A program made the translations under genes and the position numbers. Below are positions 10,678-19,608 of a stretch of DNA of 64,000 nt, piece after piece. Under the pieces are notes generated by a model. It worked only from the letters and a program-made list of their open reading frames with translations. It did not search any database and was not told the origin of the DNA. The stretch covers positions 1-64,000 of the forward strand of contig CACWTU010000009.1 of NCBI GenBank assembly GCA_902763885.1, given 5' to 3'. Source of the stretch: an uncultured Bacteroidales bacterium (GTDB lineage: Bacteria; Bacteroidota; Bacteroidia; Bacteroidales; Bacteroidaceae). Positions within the stretch are counted from its first letter, which is position 1, and each line of letters begins with the position of its first letter.

Positions 10678-10712
10678 AAGCCCCGACAGCAAAGCGTTGT
10701 CGGGGTTTTGTT
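10678..10712 (+). terminator. intrinsic terminator after the esterase gene
   Basis: CCCCGACA (10681-10688) pairs with TGTCGGGG (10698-10705), with a loop that can close further, followed by a run of T (10706-10714 region). It lies 30 bp after the stop codon of the esterase gene. Confidence 0.85.
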
Positions 10713-10899
10713 TTACCCGGCCTGGAAGGCCGGCAGAGTGGAATGGAATGAAATGGAATGGAACGGGTTTGGGGCGTCGCCGCCCCAAACTAAAAAAATG
10801 TCGTGTATCAAATACGCAGATGGGTTTCCATCCAACGACTTTTGAGGCCAAAGGCCCCAAAAGTCAAAAATAACCGAGCGTCGTAGGCGCGAGTAAAAA
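10713..10899. other. intergenic stretch with further hairpins and TGGAA repeats
   Basis: Between two convergent genes, after the terminator, there are three more hairpins: CCGGCCT/AGGCCGG (10717-10733), GTTTGGGGCG/CGCCCCAAAC (10767-10790, perfect 10 bp, then A-run) and a 12-bp stem with one mismatch (10838-10864). A short TGGAA pentamer tract lies at about 10740-10765. No convincing gene is seen. The second hairpin could terminate transcription from either side. Confidence 0.6.
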
Positions 10900-12942
10900 C
10901 TACATCCTAAGCATCTTAAGGAAGTCCCGTTCCGTCCGGGGCGTGGCTTCTTCTTTGCCCTTAATAGTCTGGGTCTCGGGGAACAGGAGCATGGTGGAGA
11001 AATCTGTCTCGGACATGTGGATGCGCTCGTAGAGGTGGCGGAATGAACGTCCGGCATGTGTCTCAGCGTCACGTGGCACCACAATCATGAGCAGATGGTC
11101 AGTTTTCAGTCCGGACATTACCCAGTGCATATCGGCGGTTTCACTGACCTCATTATATGATACCCGGCCGCTTGAGAAATTGAGCCCTGTGCCGCGTACA
11201 GCCGATATGGGCTGATCCTTACCGTAGAACTCTATGGCACAGCCTATGGCCATGCTTATGCGGTAGATGCTCTCCATACATTTCTCAAAAGCGTCATCCT
11301 GAAGTACCGGGCCTGGCACGAGTACCACAATTCTGCGTATCGTGTTGATAGGAGTGACAAACCTCTGCAGTACTATCTGACCATGGAATCCGTCATTGAG
11401 CGGGCTGATGATTTTTTCCAGGTAGGGTAGGTCAATGCTGGGACGTAACGGAAGCCCCATTACAATCACGTTAGTCTCAAACTCATTTGATGCATGCAGG
11501 ATGCTGTCAATTATGTTGTTGCCCAGACGGTTATGCGTAATGAAAGGTATATCGGCCGATGCCGCAATCTGTTGTGCCTCTTTAAGACGTCCCTTGCCGT
11601 CCTGGAGGTATTTTGGGGCATGCTCACCGTTTACCGTGATATAGAGACCAACCATATCGCGGTCATTGCGGTCATAGAGAGTCATGGCTGTGTCCATGAG
11701 GGCCTGCAGGGTGTTTGATCCGGTGAGCATTACCAACATACGGTTATCTTGCGCGGGTGTATCGGCCTGCTCGTTCTGGTGGAGTGAAGCTGCTCCGTTT
11801 TCAGTTATGATATTGCTTAAGATACATGAGAACAGCACTATGAGGACCGTGGCGCTCAGTGTGGTGTTATCCATCAGACCGCCTGCGTATGCTCCCATGG
11901 CTATTGCAAGGGCGCCTGCTGCATGTGATTCGCTCAGTCCGAATATGATAAGACGGTCGTCGCGCTGGAATCCGTTAGACTTCTGGACAAACAGCGCAAC
12001 AAGCCATTTGCCGAATGTGCCCATCGTGAAGAGTACCGCAAACGCTGTCAGAAAGAGCCAGTTGCCGGTCATGCCTGAAAGGTCAATCATCAGACCTGTA
12101 CCAAGCAGGAACAGCGGGACAAACAGCGTACCTCCCACAAAGTCCAGACGGTTCATCAGGGGTGATGACTTGGGAATGTATCGGTTGAGCACTATGCCTG
12201 CCAGGAACGCACCTACTATCCCGTCAAGCCCTATTACCTGTGCGCATCCGCAACTCAATGCCAGCAGAATCATCACAAACAGGAAGTGAGAGAAACTGTT
12301 GGTGACTGTCTGGAAGAAGTTCCGGGCCATACGCGGGTAAATCAGTATCACGGCTGTCACATAGACGGCAATCTTGAGCGTGAACCATAGCGGATTGAAA
12401 CCCTCTCCGCCTGATGTTGACATCATTATGGCATAGATAACCAATGCAAGCAGTATGGCCACAAGGGCGCCAGCCACTGATATAGTCACGCTTTGACGTC
12501 GGCCCAAGCCGTATCGGCCTATGATAGGATAGGATATGAGGGTGTGTGAACCCATTATGCATGCCAGTATGGCCGATGTGTAAGCCGTCAGCTTAAGCAG
12601 ATGAATGCAGGCTATGTAGCAGAGCCCCCATGGAACGGCAAAAGTGAGCACTCCAAAGAATATACCCCACATCTTGTTGCGTTTCATCTCCTCCAGGTCA
12701 ATCTCCAGGCCGGCAAAGAACATTATGAACAGCAGGCCTATGCGGCTGAAGAAACTCAGCTCCGGGGTTATCTCAAGAACATCCAGAAGCCCCGGGCCCA
12801 GCAGAGTGCCGGTCACAATGAGTCCTGCTATCTGCGGGAATCTGAGCCTGCGGCACAGAATAGGCACAAACAGCACCAGCGTCAGGACTATGAAACTAAT
12901 CCAGATGCAGTCAGTAACAGGAAACAGCTGTTGAAAACCCAT
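10900..12942 (-). CDS. CPA2-family cation:proton antiporter with C-terminal USP-like domain
   Basis: This 680-residue inner-membrane protein has a KefB/GerN-type exchanger domain at residues 1-390, with about 12 helices, the LIVTGTLLGPGLL entry and the GLLFIMFFAGLEIDL helix. In the core helix, GLDGIVGAFLAGIVLNR carries an Asp at the family's ion-binding position. Residues 400-680 form a soluble part with two repeats that look like universal stress protein domains (MLVMLTGSNTLQALMDTAM; RRIVVLVPGPVL). It probably exchanges K+ or Na+ for protons. No KTN/TrkA-N nucleotide domain is visible, so regulation would go through the USP-like part. Confidence 0.87.
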   Translation of the reverse strand: MGFQQLFPVTDCIWISFIVLTLVLFVPILCRRLRFPQIAGLIVTGTLLGPGLLDVLEITPELSFFSRIGLLFIMFFAGLEIDLEEMKRNKMWGIFFGVLTFAVPWGLCYIACIHLLKLTAYTSAILACIMGSHTLISYPIIGRYGLGRRQSVTISVAGALVAILLALVIYAIMMSTSGGEGFNPLWFTLKIAVYVTAVILIYPRMARNFFQTVTNSFSHFLFVMILLALSCGCAQVIGLDGIVGAFLAGIVLNRYIPKSSPLMNRLDFVGGTLFVPLFLLGTGLMIDLSGMTGNWLFLTAFAVLFTMGTFGKWLVALFVQKSNGFQRDDRLIIFGLSESHAAGALAIAMGAYAGGLMDNTTLSATVLIVLFSCILSNIITENGAASLHQNEQADTPAQDNRMLVMLTGSNTLQALMDTAMTLYDRNDRDMVGLYITVNGEHAPKYLQDGKGRLKEAQQIAASADIPFITHNRLGNNIIDSILHASNEFETNVIVMGLPLRPSIDLPYLEKIISPLNDGFHGQIVLQRFVTPINTIRRIVVLVPGPVLQDDAFEKCMESIYRISMAIGCAIEFYGKDQPISAVRGTGLNFSSGRVSYNEVSETADMHWVMSGLKTDHLLMIVVPRDAETHAGRSFRHLYERIHMSETDFSTMLLFPETQTIKGKEEATPRTERDFLKMLRM

Positions 12943-13059
12943 AATGTCTTTTTATGCTACGAAGATAAATAAAAGAATGTGATTTTGTAAATTCGCATTC
13001 GCAAAAGAAAGAGAAACTGTTTAAGATAGTCCTCAATTCAAGATTATGCTCTATTGTTT

Positions 13060-13127
13060 CCTCTGTTTTTATTATTTTGAGGGAATAATGGAGGTCCATT
13101 TTGACTGAGGAATAATGAAAACAGAGG
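13060..13127. repeat. inverted repeat upstream of the helicase gene
   Basis: The 17-bp arm at 13060-13076 is the reverse complement of 13111-13127 with one mismatch. The 34-bp middle contains a second GGAATAATGGAGG copy of the arm's inner sequence. It lies 22 bp before the helicase start codon, within its probable leader or promoter region. Except for it, 12943-13149 shows only a weak TATCTTCG box (minus strand, 12966-12959) for the antiporter gene. Confidence 0.6.
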
Positions 13128-13149
13128 GAATAAGAGAGTATAAGATTAT

Positions 13150-15531
13150 ATGATAGATTACCAGCAGGAACTTAACGCGAGCCAATGTGATGCCGTTCTC
13201 TATACAGACGGTAACTGCATGGTCATTGCCGGTGCCGGTTCCGGAAAAACACGTGTATTGACTTATCGTATAGCACATTTGCTTGAAGAGGGTGTGGAGC
13301 CCTGGTCCATACTGGCGCTCACCTTTACCAACAAGGCCGCCGGCGAGATGAAACAGCGAATAGCTGCACGGGTGGGAGAGAACCGTGCCCGATATCTCTG
13401 GATGGGCACATTCCACAGTATATTCAGCCGCATACTGCGCTCTGAGGCTGCATATATCGGATATACTCCAAACTTCACCATCTATGACCAGCAGGACAGC
13501 CAGAACCTAATCAAGTCAATCATAAAGGAGATGCAGCTGGATGACAAGACCTATAAGGCCAACGTGGTCCAGAACCGCATATCAAACGCCAAGAACCGCC
13601 TGATAACGGCATCGGCCTATATTCAGAATGCCGATATCTACAAGAGTGACCAGTTCAAACGCATCCCGATGGTAGGCAAGATATATGAGCGGTATGAGCA
13701 GCGCTGCCGTCAGTCAGACGCTATGGATTTTGATGACCTGCTGCTCAATACGTTCATACTGTTCCGTGACAACCCCGATGTCCTGGAGCGTTACGGCACA
13801 TCATTCAAGCATATACTGGTAGATGAATATCAGGATACCAACTACGCTCAGCACTGCATAGTCTGGCAGCTTACACGCAATGGCGCCAAGGTCTGCGTGG
13901 TGGGCGATGACGCCCAGAGCATTTACTCGTTCCGCGGAGCCAACCTGGACAACATGCTCAAGTTCTCCAAGCTCTATCCGGATTCCAAGCTCTTCAAGCT
14001 GGAGCAGAACTACCGCTCCACTCAGACCATCGTTGAGGCCGCAGGCAGCCTCATCTGCAAGAACCACGCCCAGATACCCAAGAAAGTCTTCTCAGAGAAT
14101 GAGCAGGGTGATAAGATTAAGGTGCTGTGCGCACATTCAGACCTTGAGGAGAGTGAGATGGTGGTGAACCGCCTGCTTGACCTCCATACCTTCAAGGATG
14201 TCCCATGGAGCCAGATGGCCATACTCTACCGTACCAACGCTCAATCCCGTCCGCTTGAGGAGGCACTGCGCAAACGTGGCTTGCCATACAAGATTTACGG
14301 CGGCTTGTCATTCTATCAGCGCAAGGAGGTTAAGGATGTGATAGCCTACTTCCGCATGAGCGTCAATCCTAATGATGAGGAAGCATTCAAGCGCATAATA
14401 AACTATCCGGCACGCGGGATAGGGCAGACCACCGTAAATAAGATTCTGACTGCTGCTATGGAGGGCGGAGTAAGTCTGTGGACCGTTCTCTGTCATCCCG
14501 CTGAATACAAACTGGAAGTCAATCAAGGCACATTGTCCCGGCTTACCGCTTTCAAGACACTGATGGAGGGCTTTATGGCCGATGCCCCAACGGTTGCGGC
14601 AGATCAACTGGCCAAGCGCATAGTTGATGAGTCAGGCATAATGCGTGAACTTAAGGCCGATACCACTGTTGAGGGTGAGAGCCGCCTGCAGAATGTTGAT
14701 GAGCTGCTGAATGATATAGCTCAGTCTTGTAAGGACCGTGAAGAGGAGGGCAGTGAGCAATACCTGATGGCCAACTATCTGAGTGAGGTGTCACTCATGA
14801 CAGACCAGGACAATGAGACTGAGGATGATCTGGAGAAGGTAACGCTTATGACCGTGCATGCCGCCAAAGGCCTTGAGTATGATGCCGTCTTCATTGTAGG
14901 GCTTGAGGAAAACCTCTTCCCCAGCGATATGAGCGGTGATGACGAGCGTCAGATAGAAGAGGAACGCCGCCTGCTGTATGTAGCCATGACCCGCGCCCGC
15001 AAGCATCTGACGCTGCTATTTGCCACTACACGGTTTAAGTATGGCAGCGTGGATTTCTGCACTCCCAGTAGGTTCTTGAAGGATATTGATTCTCGGTACC
15101 TTAGTGTGGCTGGGGGGCAATCTTTGGGGACAGTCCCCTTTGGCTCCGGGGAAAATTTCCGTTTCAGTAAGCCTAAGTTGGAGCCAAATGGGACAGTCCC
15201 CGGCTCGCGATTTGAGCCTAAGCGCGGATTTGGTGGGAGAGATGCCGGTGCGCGATTCGAGCCTAAGGCTGGATTTGAGAGAAAGCCCGAGAAGAAGCCT
15301 TGGGAACAGGGCAGGTTCCAGGTGGTGACAGAGTCTATGCTCAAGAACAGCACCCCATCATCAGATTCCGTTCTGCATGAAGGTAACATAATAGAACATG
15401 AGCGTTTTGGAATAGGCAGTGTACTCTCAGTAGAAGGCTCCGGCGACAACACCAAGGCCCGCATCAAGTTCCTCAACGTAGGAGAGAAAACCCTTCTCCT
15501 CAAGTTTGCGCGCTATAAAATCCTCAAGTGA
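13150..15531 (+). CDS. UvrD/PcrA-family superfamily 1 DNA helicase
   Basis: This 793-residue ATP-driven 3'-5' helicase is for repair and replication-fork clearance. All SF1A motifs are present: AGAGSGKT (27-34), LALTFTNKAAGEM (Ia, about 55), VDEYQDTN (II, about 222), VVGDDAQSIYSFRGA (III, about 251), LMTVHAAKGLEYD (V, about 570) and YVAMTRARKH (VI, about 612). The C-terminal Tudor-like domain (residues 735-793) matches PcrA/UvrD, where it contacts RNA polymerase. The linker in between (about 652-735) is odd: it repeats RFEPK-type units and contains GTVPFG and GTVPGS, encoded by the two arms of a palindromic element at 15126-15201. Confidence 0.93.
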   Translation: MIDYQQELNASQCDAVLYTDGNCMVIAGAGSGKTRVLTYRIAHLLEEGVEPWSILALTFTNKAAGEMKQRIAARVGENRARYLWMGTFHSIFSRILRSEAAYIGYTPNFTIYDQQDSQNLIKSIIKEMQLDDKTYKANVVQNRISNAKNRLITASAYIQNADIYKSDQFKRIPMVGKIYERYEQRCRQSDAMDFDDLLLNTFILFRDNPDVLERYGTSFKHILVDEYQDTNYAQHCIVWQLTRNGAKVCVVGDDAQSIYSFRGANLDNMLKFSKLYPDSKLFKLEQNYRSTQTIVEAAGSLICKNHAQIPKKVFSENEQGDKIKVLCAHSDLEESEMVVNRLLDLHTFKDVPWSQMAILYRTNAQSRPLEEALRKRGLPYKIYGGLSFYQRKEVKDVIAYFRMSVNPNDEEAFKRIINYPARGIGQTTVNKILTAAMEGGVSLWTVLCHPAEYKLEVNQGTLSRLTAFKTLMEGFMADAPTVAADQLAKRIVDESGIMRELKADTTVEGESRLQNVDELLNDIAQSCKDREEEGSEQYLMANYLSEVSLMTDQDNETEDDLEKVTLMTVHAAKGLEYDAVFIVGLEENLFPSDMSGDDERQIEEERRLLYVAMTRARKHLTLLFATTRFKYGSVDFCTPSRFLKDIDSRYLSVAGGQSLGTVPFGSGENFRFSKPKLEPNGTVPGSRFEPKRGFGGRDAGARFEPKAGFERKPEKKPWEQGRFQVVTESMLKNSTPSSDSVLHEGNIIEHERFGIGSVLSVEGSGDNTKARIKFLNVGEKTLLLKFARYKILK
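15126..15201. repeat. REP-like inverted repeat inside the helicase coding sequence
   Basis: The 22-nt arms 15126-15147 and 15180-15201 are reverse complements with two mismatches. Each has an outer palindromic core of the GGGACAGTCCC type. The element is in frame and adds codons to the helicase linker. Its layout (two inverted palindromes around a short spacer) is that of the intergenic doublets at 15536, 54892 and 61139, but the core sequence differs. Confidence 0.65.
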
Positions 15532-15535
15532 TTTG

Positions 15536-15631
15536 GGGGCACAAAGGGGACGGTTCTTTTTGTGCCCCTCTAGATTGTCTTCAAATAGCGTTAAGGTAGG
15601 GGCACAAAAAGAACCGTCCCCTTTGTGCCCC
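15536..15631. repeat. REPIN-like doublet palindrome, copy 1
   Basis: Two perfect 34-nt inverted arms (15536-15569 and 15598-15631) surround a 28-nt spacer. Each arm is itself a hairpin: GGGGCACAAA pairs with TTTGTGCCCC around a GGGGACGGTTC core. The same arms occur at 54892-54989 and 61139-61234. All three copies lie between the 3' ends of convergent genes; the spacers differ. It may also stop transcription in both directions. Confidence 0.92.
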
Positions 15632-15638
15632 TTTGCGC

Positions 15639-16730
15639 TCACCGCCAGTTGCGATAGGTGTAGCTGATATCGGGTGCTACTGATGCGTAGGTGGCCAGGA
15701 TGCCGGCACCGCCGGTTACGTTGTGCAGGACGGTTACGGGCTCGGACATGAAGTTTACGGTGGTGCTTTTAAAATCTGTGGCGGATTTGTGGTAGTAGTA
15801 ATATGTGCGGGATAGGGTGTAGAGCTTTATATTAGCATTATAGGTTACCTCATCCTTTATCTTATCGGCTATGGAATATGATTTGGTATCAATGATTATG
15901 CTGTCTTTATCATAGGTATATATGTAGGCTAGAGTGTCAGGCTTTTCCATGATAATGTCAAAGCTTACCTTGTTGTTTTCTTTAATGTAAAGGTCATCAA
16001 ATATAAAGAAACCCAGACCGTGATCCATCTGGCTGGCCTCAGTGTCTTCCAATAGGGCTGTGGCGGCGCTTGCCTGGCCAAGGATAATTTTGGTGTTGGC
16101 AGGTACCTTGTAGTGGATGGTGTCTATTATAGTTTCGTAATCACCCAGGGTGTCATTGAACCTGGAGTAGGTCATGGTGGGTTCAATGGTCAGGATATAG
16201 TAATCTGTTATGTTTTTGCGCTCTCCAATCTCAACTTCTACAACCCAAACGGAATCAGCCGTTATCGGGTTCCTCTTTCTGAACCAGTCAAACAGTTCAC
16301 TTATGGTCTTTCCGGGTACATATTCCTTTTTATATCCGCTAACGGTGCAGTTCTGGCCGTATGGCACGGTATCGGTGGCATAAACTGTCCCATATTGGGG
16401 ATGATAGGCCTGGACCGATATGATATCACCCTGATTCAAGACTCGGTCATCGGTATATCCCTTAAGACTGTCGACATAAGAGGCGGATTTAGTCTGCCCG
16501 TTTATGTTTACGGTTACATCTACGCCGTTGTCAAGCACATTGCCGGTGTAGTATGAATCCAGGAAGAATGCGCTGTGGCTCATCTCAAAAACCGGAACCT
16601 GGCCGGCAGGGGTTATGCTGTTTACAATGAGCATCCTTTTGCCATCAGGGCCCTTGTACTCAATGTCATTGACGCATGCGGTAATGAGTAATGCTGTAAT
16701 TGCCGATATGATAACTCTGTACTGTTTCAT
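15639..16730 (-). CDS. DUF4249 lipoprotein, partner of the TonB receptor
   Basis: This 363-residue protein has a lipoprotein signal peptide with the lipobox LITAC (Cys 19). The body is beta-rich with the usual DUF4249 opening (LIVNSITPAGQVPVFEMSHSAFF region, about 33-55). Family members sit directly downstream of Bacteroidetes TonB-dependent receptors, as here, with only 4 bp between the receptor's stop and this start. It likely helps load a ligand at the outer membrane, a SusD-like role that is inferred from context only. Its 3' end abuts the REPIN-like element. Confidence 0.85.
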   Translation of the reverse strand: MKQYRVIISAITALLITACVNDIEYKGPDGKRMLIVNSITPAGQVPVFEMSHSAFFLDSYYTGNVLDNGVDVTVNINGQTKSASYVDSLKGYTDDRVLNQGDIISVQAYHPQYGTVYATDTVPYGQNCTVSGYKKEYVPGKTISELFDWFRKRNPITADSVWVVEVEIGERKNITDYYILTIEPTMTYSRFNDTLGDYETIIDTIHYKVPANTKIILGQASAATALLEDTEASQMDHGLGFFIFDDLYIKENNKVSFDIIMEKPDTLAYIYTYDKDSIIIDTKSYSIADKIKDEVTYNANIKLYTLSRTYYYYHKSATDFKSTTVNFMSEPVTVLHNVTGGAGILATYASVAPDISYTYRNWR

Positions 16731-16734
16731 AGTC

Positions 16735-19158
16735 TTAGAAAGATACGGTGTAACTTACAGACGGAAGGATGGGGAAGAGTGTCAGCTGGCGGAGCGTACG
16801 CTCTTCCTTATATTCATTATTATCGTCTTTTTTACTCTCTGTAAATACATAAACCAGGAAAGGATTCATGTTGTTGTAAGCATTGTAGATGCTTAGGTTG
16901 ATAGTGCGCTTTACCCTGTCACTGTAATTCCTGTGCCAGTTGAATCCCAGGTCAAGCCTGTGTGTGGGGCTCAGCCTGAAATTGTTGCGGTTGTCATAAT
17001 AGCCCAATGTGGAAGTCCTGTATCTATGACCGTCATCAATAAGATTGCCGGAGTTGTAGTATTGGGTATAGATGGTGCCGCAGTTTCCGGTCTCGAACAG
17101 CCATGTGGCCGACATGTCAAACCTGTCACTGAACTTGTAGCTGCAGGTTATGTCCAGCTTGTGGCGGCGGTCATATTTGGCATCGAATACGCGGCCGCCG
17201 TTAATGACCATATCCTGGCGGTCGAACAGACGCTGTGACTTGCTCCAGGTGTATGAAATCCAGCCGTTGAACCTGCCTACGGAGCGTTGCGCCATGAACT
17301 CTATGCCGTAACTCCAGCCACGTCCCATGGCTACCTTGTTCTGCCAGTCTGTATCGCCTGTCATATAGCTGGAACCCTCCTTGTACTCCAGCAGATTGTC
17401 CATTTTCTTGTAATATCCCTCAAGTGTGAAATCGGCCAGCCCTTCTACGCTGTATGCCGCTCCAACGGCCCATTGGTGTGAGTGCTCCGGCTCAACCTGA
17501 TCTGTAACCGGCACCCACAGGTCAGTTGGGAGATTGATCGTATTGTTGGACAGCAGATGCACATACTGAGTCATATATGCATAGCCGGCTTTGATTGAAA
17601 GGTCATCGGTTATAAGGAACCTGGCGCTTATTCTTGGTTCTATAGACTGGTAATGACGTCCGTTTACGTTGAATGCCGCAAAACCGGCGCCTAGATTGGT
17701 CTTGATTACATCAGTCAGTTCTATGTCATCCTCAACATACAGCTGGTATTCATCGCCGGTTACGTCATGTGAACCGTATTCCTGGTTCAGGTCAAGAGGC
17801 CTTATGCTGTCGTTCCGGTTAGATGAGTTTATGGCCAGATTAACCACATCGGGGGTAAAGACATGATGCGTGTAACCGCCTCCAAACCTGACTTCATGGC
17901 TGTATGACGGTGACCAATGGAAATCCGCGCGGGCCGACAGGTCATAGATGCCGGATTTCATGGCTATGTCTATGTTGCTGGTGCTCACGTTCACGTTATC
18001 CTCCTCATTTATCCCGATGCCCATCTTGTGGCGGTACTTTGTGTAGTTGGCGCTTACATCCATGAACAGTTTCTGTCCAAGCACATGATTCCATCTGATT
18101 GTTGTCAGGGTGTTGCCCCAGCGCCAGTCCAGCTCGGTGTGGTTGTCAACTGCTCCCTCTGAACCTTTATAATTAAAAAAGATGTCATCATCACCGCTGT
18201 ACCAGCTCAGATACAGGCGGTCATTGTCATTGAACTTATGATTGATCTTGATGTTCAGGTCATAGAAGTAGTATCCCATCCTCTCATCCTCAACATCAGT
18301 AAAGTGCATTTTCTCGTTTAGCCAAAGTGCAGAGTTGAGTATGATGTCAGAGTATGTTCGGCGTGCAGATACGCTGAATGATGTCTTTCCTTTGATGATA
18401 GGACCTTCAAAGTTGAATTTTGATGATATGGCTCCTATGGATGCGTTGCCGTGGTAGTTGTACAGGTCACCGTCTTTCATGCGGATATCCACTACCGATG
18501 ACAGGCGCCCGTAGTAGTGTGCCGGAAAACTGCCTTTGTAGAGTGTTACGTTCTTGATGGCATCGGGGTTGAAGACGGAGAACATGCCGAACATGTGGCT
18601 CACGTTATATACTGGAACGCCGTCCAGAAGCAGAAGGTTCTCATCAGGGTTGCCGCCGCGCACGTAGATGCCGGCAGTTGCCTCAGTGCCGGCCTGAACT
18701 CCGGGAAGCAGCTGGAGAGCCTTGAGTACATCGGTCTCACCAAACATGGCGGGTACGGCTTTTATCTGTTCAATGGGTATGTCTATGGCACTCATCTGAG
18801 AACCTCTTACACCCAGGATCTCACGGTTGCCTATGATGGTTACTTCACCCAGTTCATCAATCTGGGGTACATCTATGTTGATTATGGTGTCAGTCTTAAG
18901 ATTGAACTGTATTGTTACCGGTTTGTATCCTACATAACCGGTGCGTATCTCAACTGGGCCTTGGGTTAGGGTGAGGGAGTAGAATCCGTATTCATTTGTG
19001 ATTGCACCACGTCCACTCCTTAGATCAAGTACTGTGGCTCCTATGAGTGTCTCTTTACTTGACTTGTCAGTGATGTATCCGCTGATGGTGTGTTTGGTCT
19101 GGGCGTGCAAACACAATATGGATAGAAATGACAATAGGAATGTTGTTATACGTTTCAT
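16735..19158 (-). CDS. TonB-dependent outer-membrane receptor with carboxypeptidase-like domain
   Basis: This protein has 807 residues from ATG 19158 (MKRITTFLLSFLSILCLHAQ, a signal peptide). The longer open frame upstream runs through a tRNA gene and is not used. After a CarboxypepD_reg-like beta-sandwich (about 22-105), a plug domain is visible: GVQAGTEATAGIYVRGGNPD and LLLDGVPVYNVSHMFG, with NVTLYKGSFPAHYYGRLSSV. A long beta-barrel follows, ending in aromatic VSYTVSF. It takes up an unknown ligand with TonB energy. It forms an operon with the DUF4249 gene. Its start codon lies just 12 bp after the tRNA-cluster terminator. Confidence 0.88.
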   Translation of the reverse strand: MKRITTFLLSFLSILCLHAQTKHTISGYITDKSSKETLIGATVLDLRSGRGAITNEYGFYSLTLTQGPVEIRTGYVGYKPVTIQFNLKTDTIINIDVPQIDELGEVTIIGNREILGVRGSQMSAIDIPIEQIKAVPAMFGETDVLKALQLLPGVQAGTEATAGIYVRGGNPDENLLLLDGVPVYNVSHMFGMFSVFNPDAIKNVTLYKGSFPAHYYGRLSSVVDIRMKDGDLYNYHGNASIGAISSKFNFEGPIIKGKTSFSVSARRTYSDIILNSALWLNEKMHFTDVEDERMGYYFYDLNIKINHKFNDNDRLYLSWYSGDDDIFFNYKGSEGAVDNHTELDWRWGNTLTTIRWNHVLGQKLFMDVSANYTKYRHKMGIGINEEDNVNVSTSNIDIAMKSGIYDLSARADFHWSPSYSHEVRFGGGYTHHVFTPDVVNLAINSSNRNDSIRPLDLNQEYGSHDVTGDEYQLYVEDDIELTDVIKTNLGAGFAAFNVNGRHYQSIEPRISARFLITDDLSIKAGYAYMTQYVHLLSNNTINLPTDLWVPVTDQVEPEHSHQWAVGAAYSVEGLADFTLEGYYKKMDNLLEYKEGSSYMTGDTDWQNKVAMGRGWSYGIEFMAQRSVGRFNGWISYTWSKSQRLFDRQDMVINGGRVFDAKYDRRHKLDITCSYKFSDRFDMSATWLFETGNCGTIYTQYYNSGNLIDDGHRYRTSTLGYYDNRNNFRLSPTHRLDLGFNWHRNYSDRVKRTINLSIYNAYNNMNPFLVYVFTESKKDDNNEYKEERTLRQLTLFPILPSVSYTVSF

Positions 19159-19169
19159 TTGTGCGTAAA

Positions 19170-19199
19170 CAAAAAAAGCAGCCTTGATATCAGCTGCTT
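19170..19199 (-). terminator. terminator of the tRNA cluster
   Basis: On the minus strand AAGCAGC (19199-19193) and GCTGCTT (19183-19177) form a stem with a 9-nt loop, followed directly by seven T (19177-19171). It lies downstream of the last tRNA and immediately before the receptor gene. Confidence 0.8.
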
Positions 19200-19210
19200 G
19201 GTTTTTGAAA

Positions 19211-19286
<76 letters not shown>

Positions 19287-19289
19287 GAT

Positions 19290-19376
19290 TGGTGAAGAGA
19301 ATGAGACTCGAACTCACACGACATAACTGTCACTACCCCCTCAAAGTAGCGCGTCTACCAATTCCGCCATCTCTCC
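19290..19376 (-). tRNA. tRNA-Leu (GAG)
   Basis: Class II tRNA of 87 nt including the encoded ACCA end. Acceptor GGAGAGA/TCTCTTC, D arm GCGGAATTGGTAGACGC, anticodon stem CTACT/GGTAG around TTGAGGG (anticodon GAG), and a long variable arm as expected for leucine. It lies 3 bp from tRNA-Gly. Confidence 0.96.
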
Positions 19377-19383
19377 AGAGAAG

Positions 19384-19465
19384 TGCCCAGAACAGGACTC
19401 GAACCTGCACACCTCGCGGCACACGCACCTGAAACGTGCGCGTCTACCAATTCCGCCACCTGGGC
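19384..19465 (-). tRNA. tRNA-Leu (CAG)
   Basis: Class II tRNA, 82 nt to the discriminator A. Acceptor GCCCAGG/TCTGGGC, leucine-type D arm, anticodon stem CACGT/GCGTG around TTCAGGT (anticodon CAG), long variable arm, T arm with GTTCGAG. The CCA end is not encoded, unlike the two genes downstream of it in the cluster. Confidence 0.95.
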
Positions 19466-19495
19466 ATTTCAAAATAAATCAAAGATCTACTTTTG

Positions 19496-19563
<68 letters not shown>

Positions 19564-19568
<5 letters not shown>

Positions 19569-19600
19569 ATGAATTTTTTCTTTGGAAAATTTCATGCGGC
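19564..19600 (-). repeat. leader hairpin overlapping the 5' end of tRNA-Gly
   Basis: GCCGCATGAA (19600-19591 read on the minus strand) is a perfect 10-bp reverse complement of TTCATGCGGC, whose last five bases GCGGC are the start of the mature tRNA. In the precursor this fold would compete with the acceptor stem. Confidence 0.6.
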
Positions 19601-19608
19601 GATTTTTT

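Noticed and set aside
10660-10860. Short open frames on both strands between the esterase and antiporter genes
   Set aside because: They run through a terminator and several hairpins, have no start context, and their sequence is low complexity.
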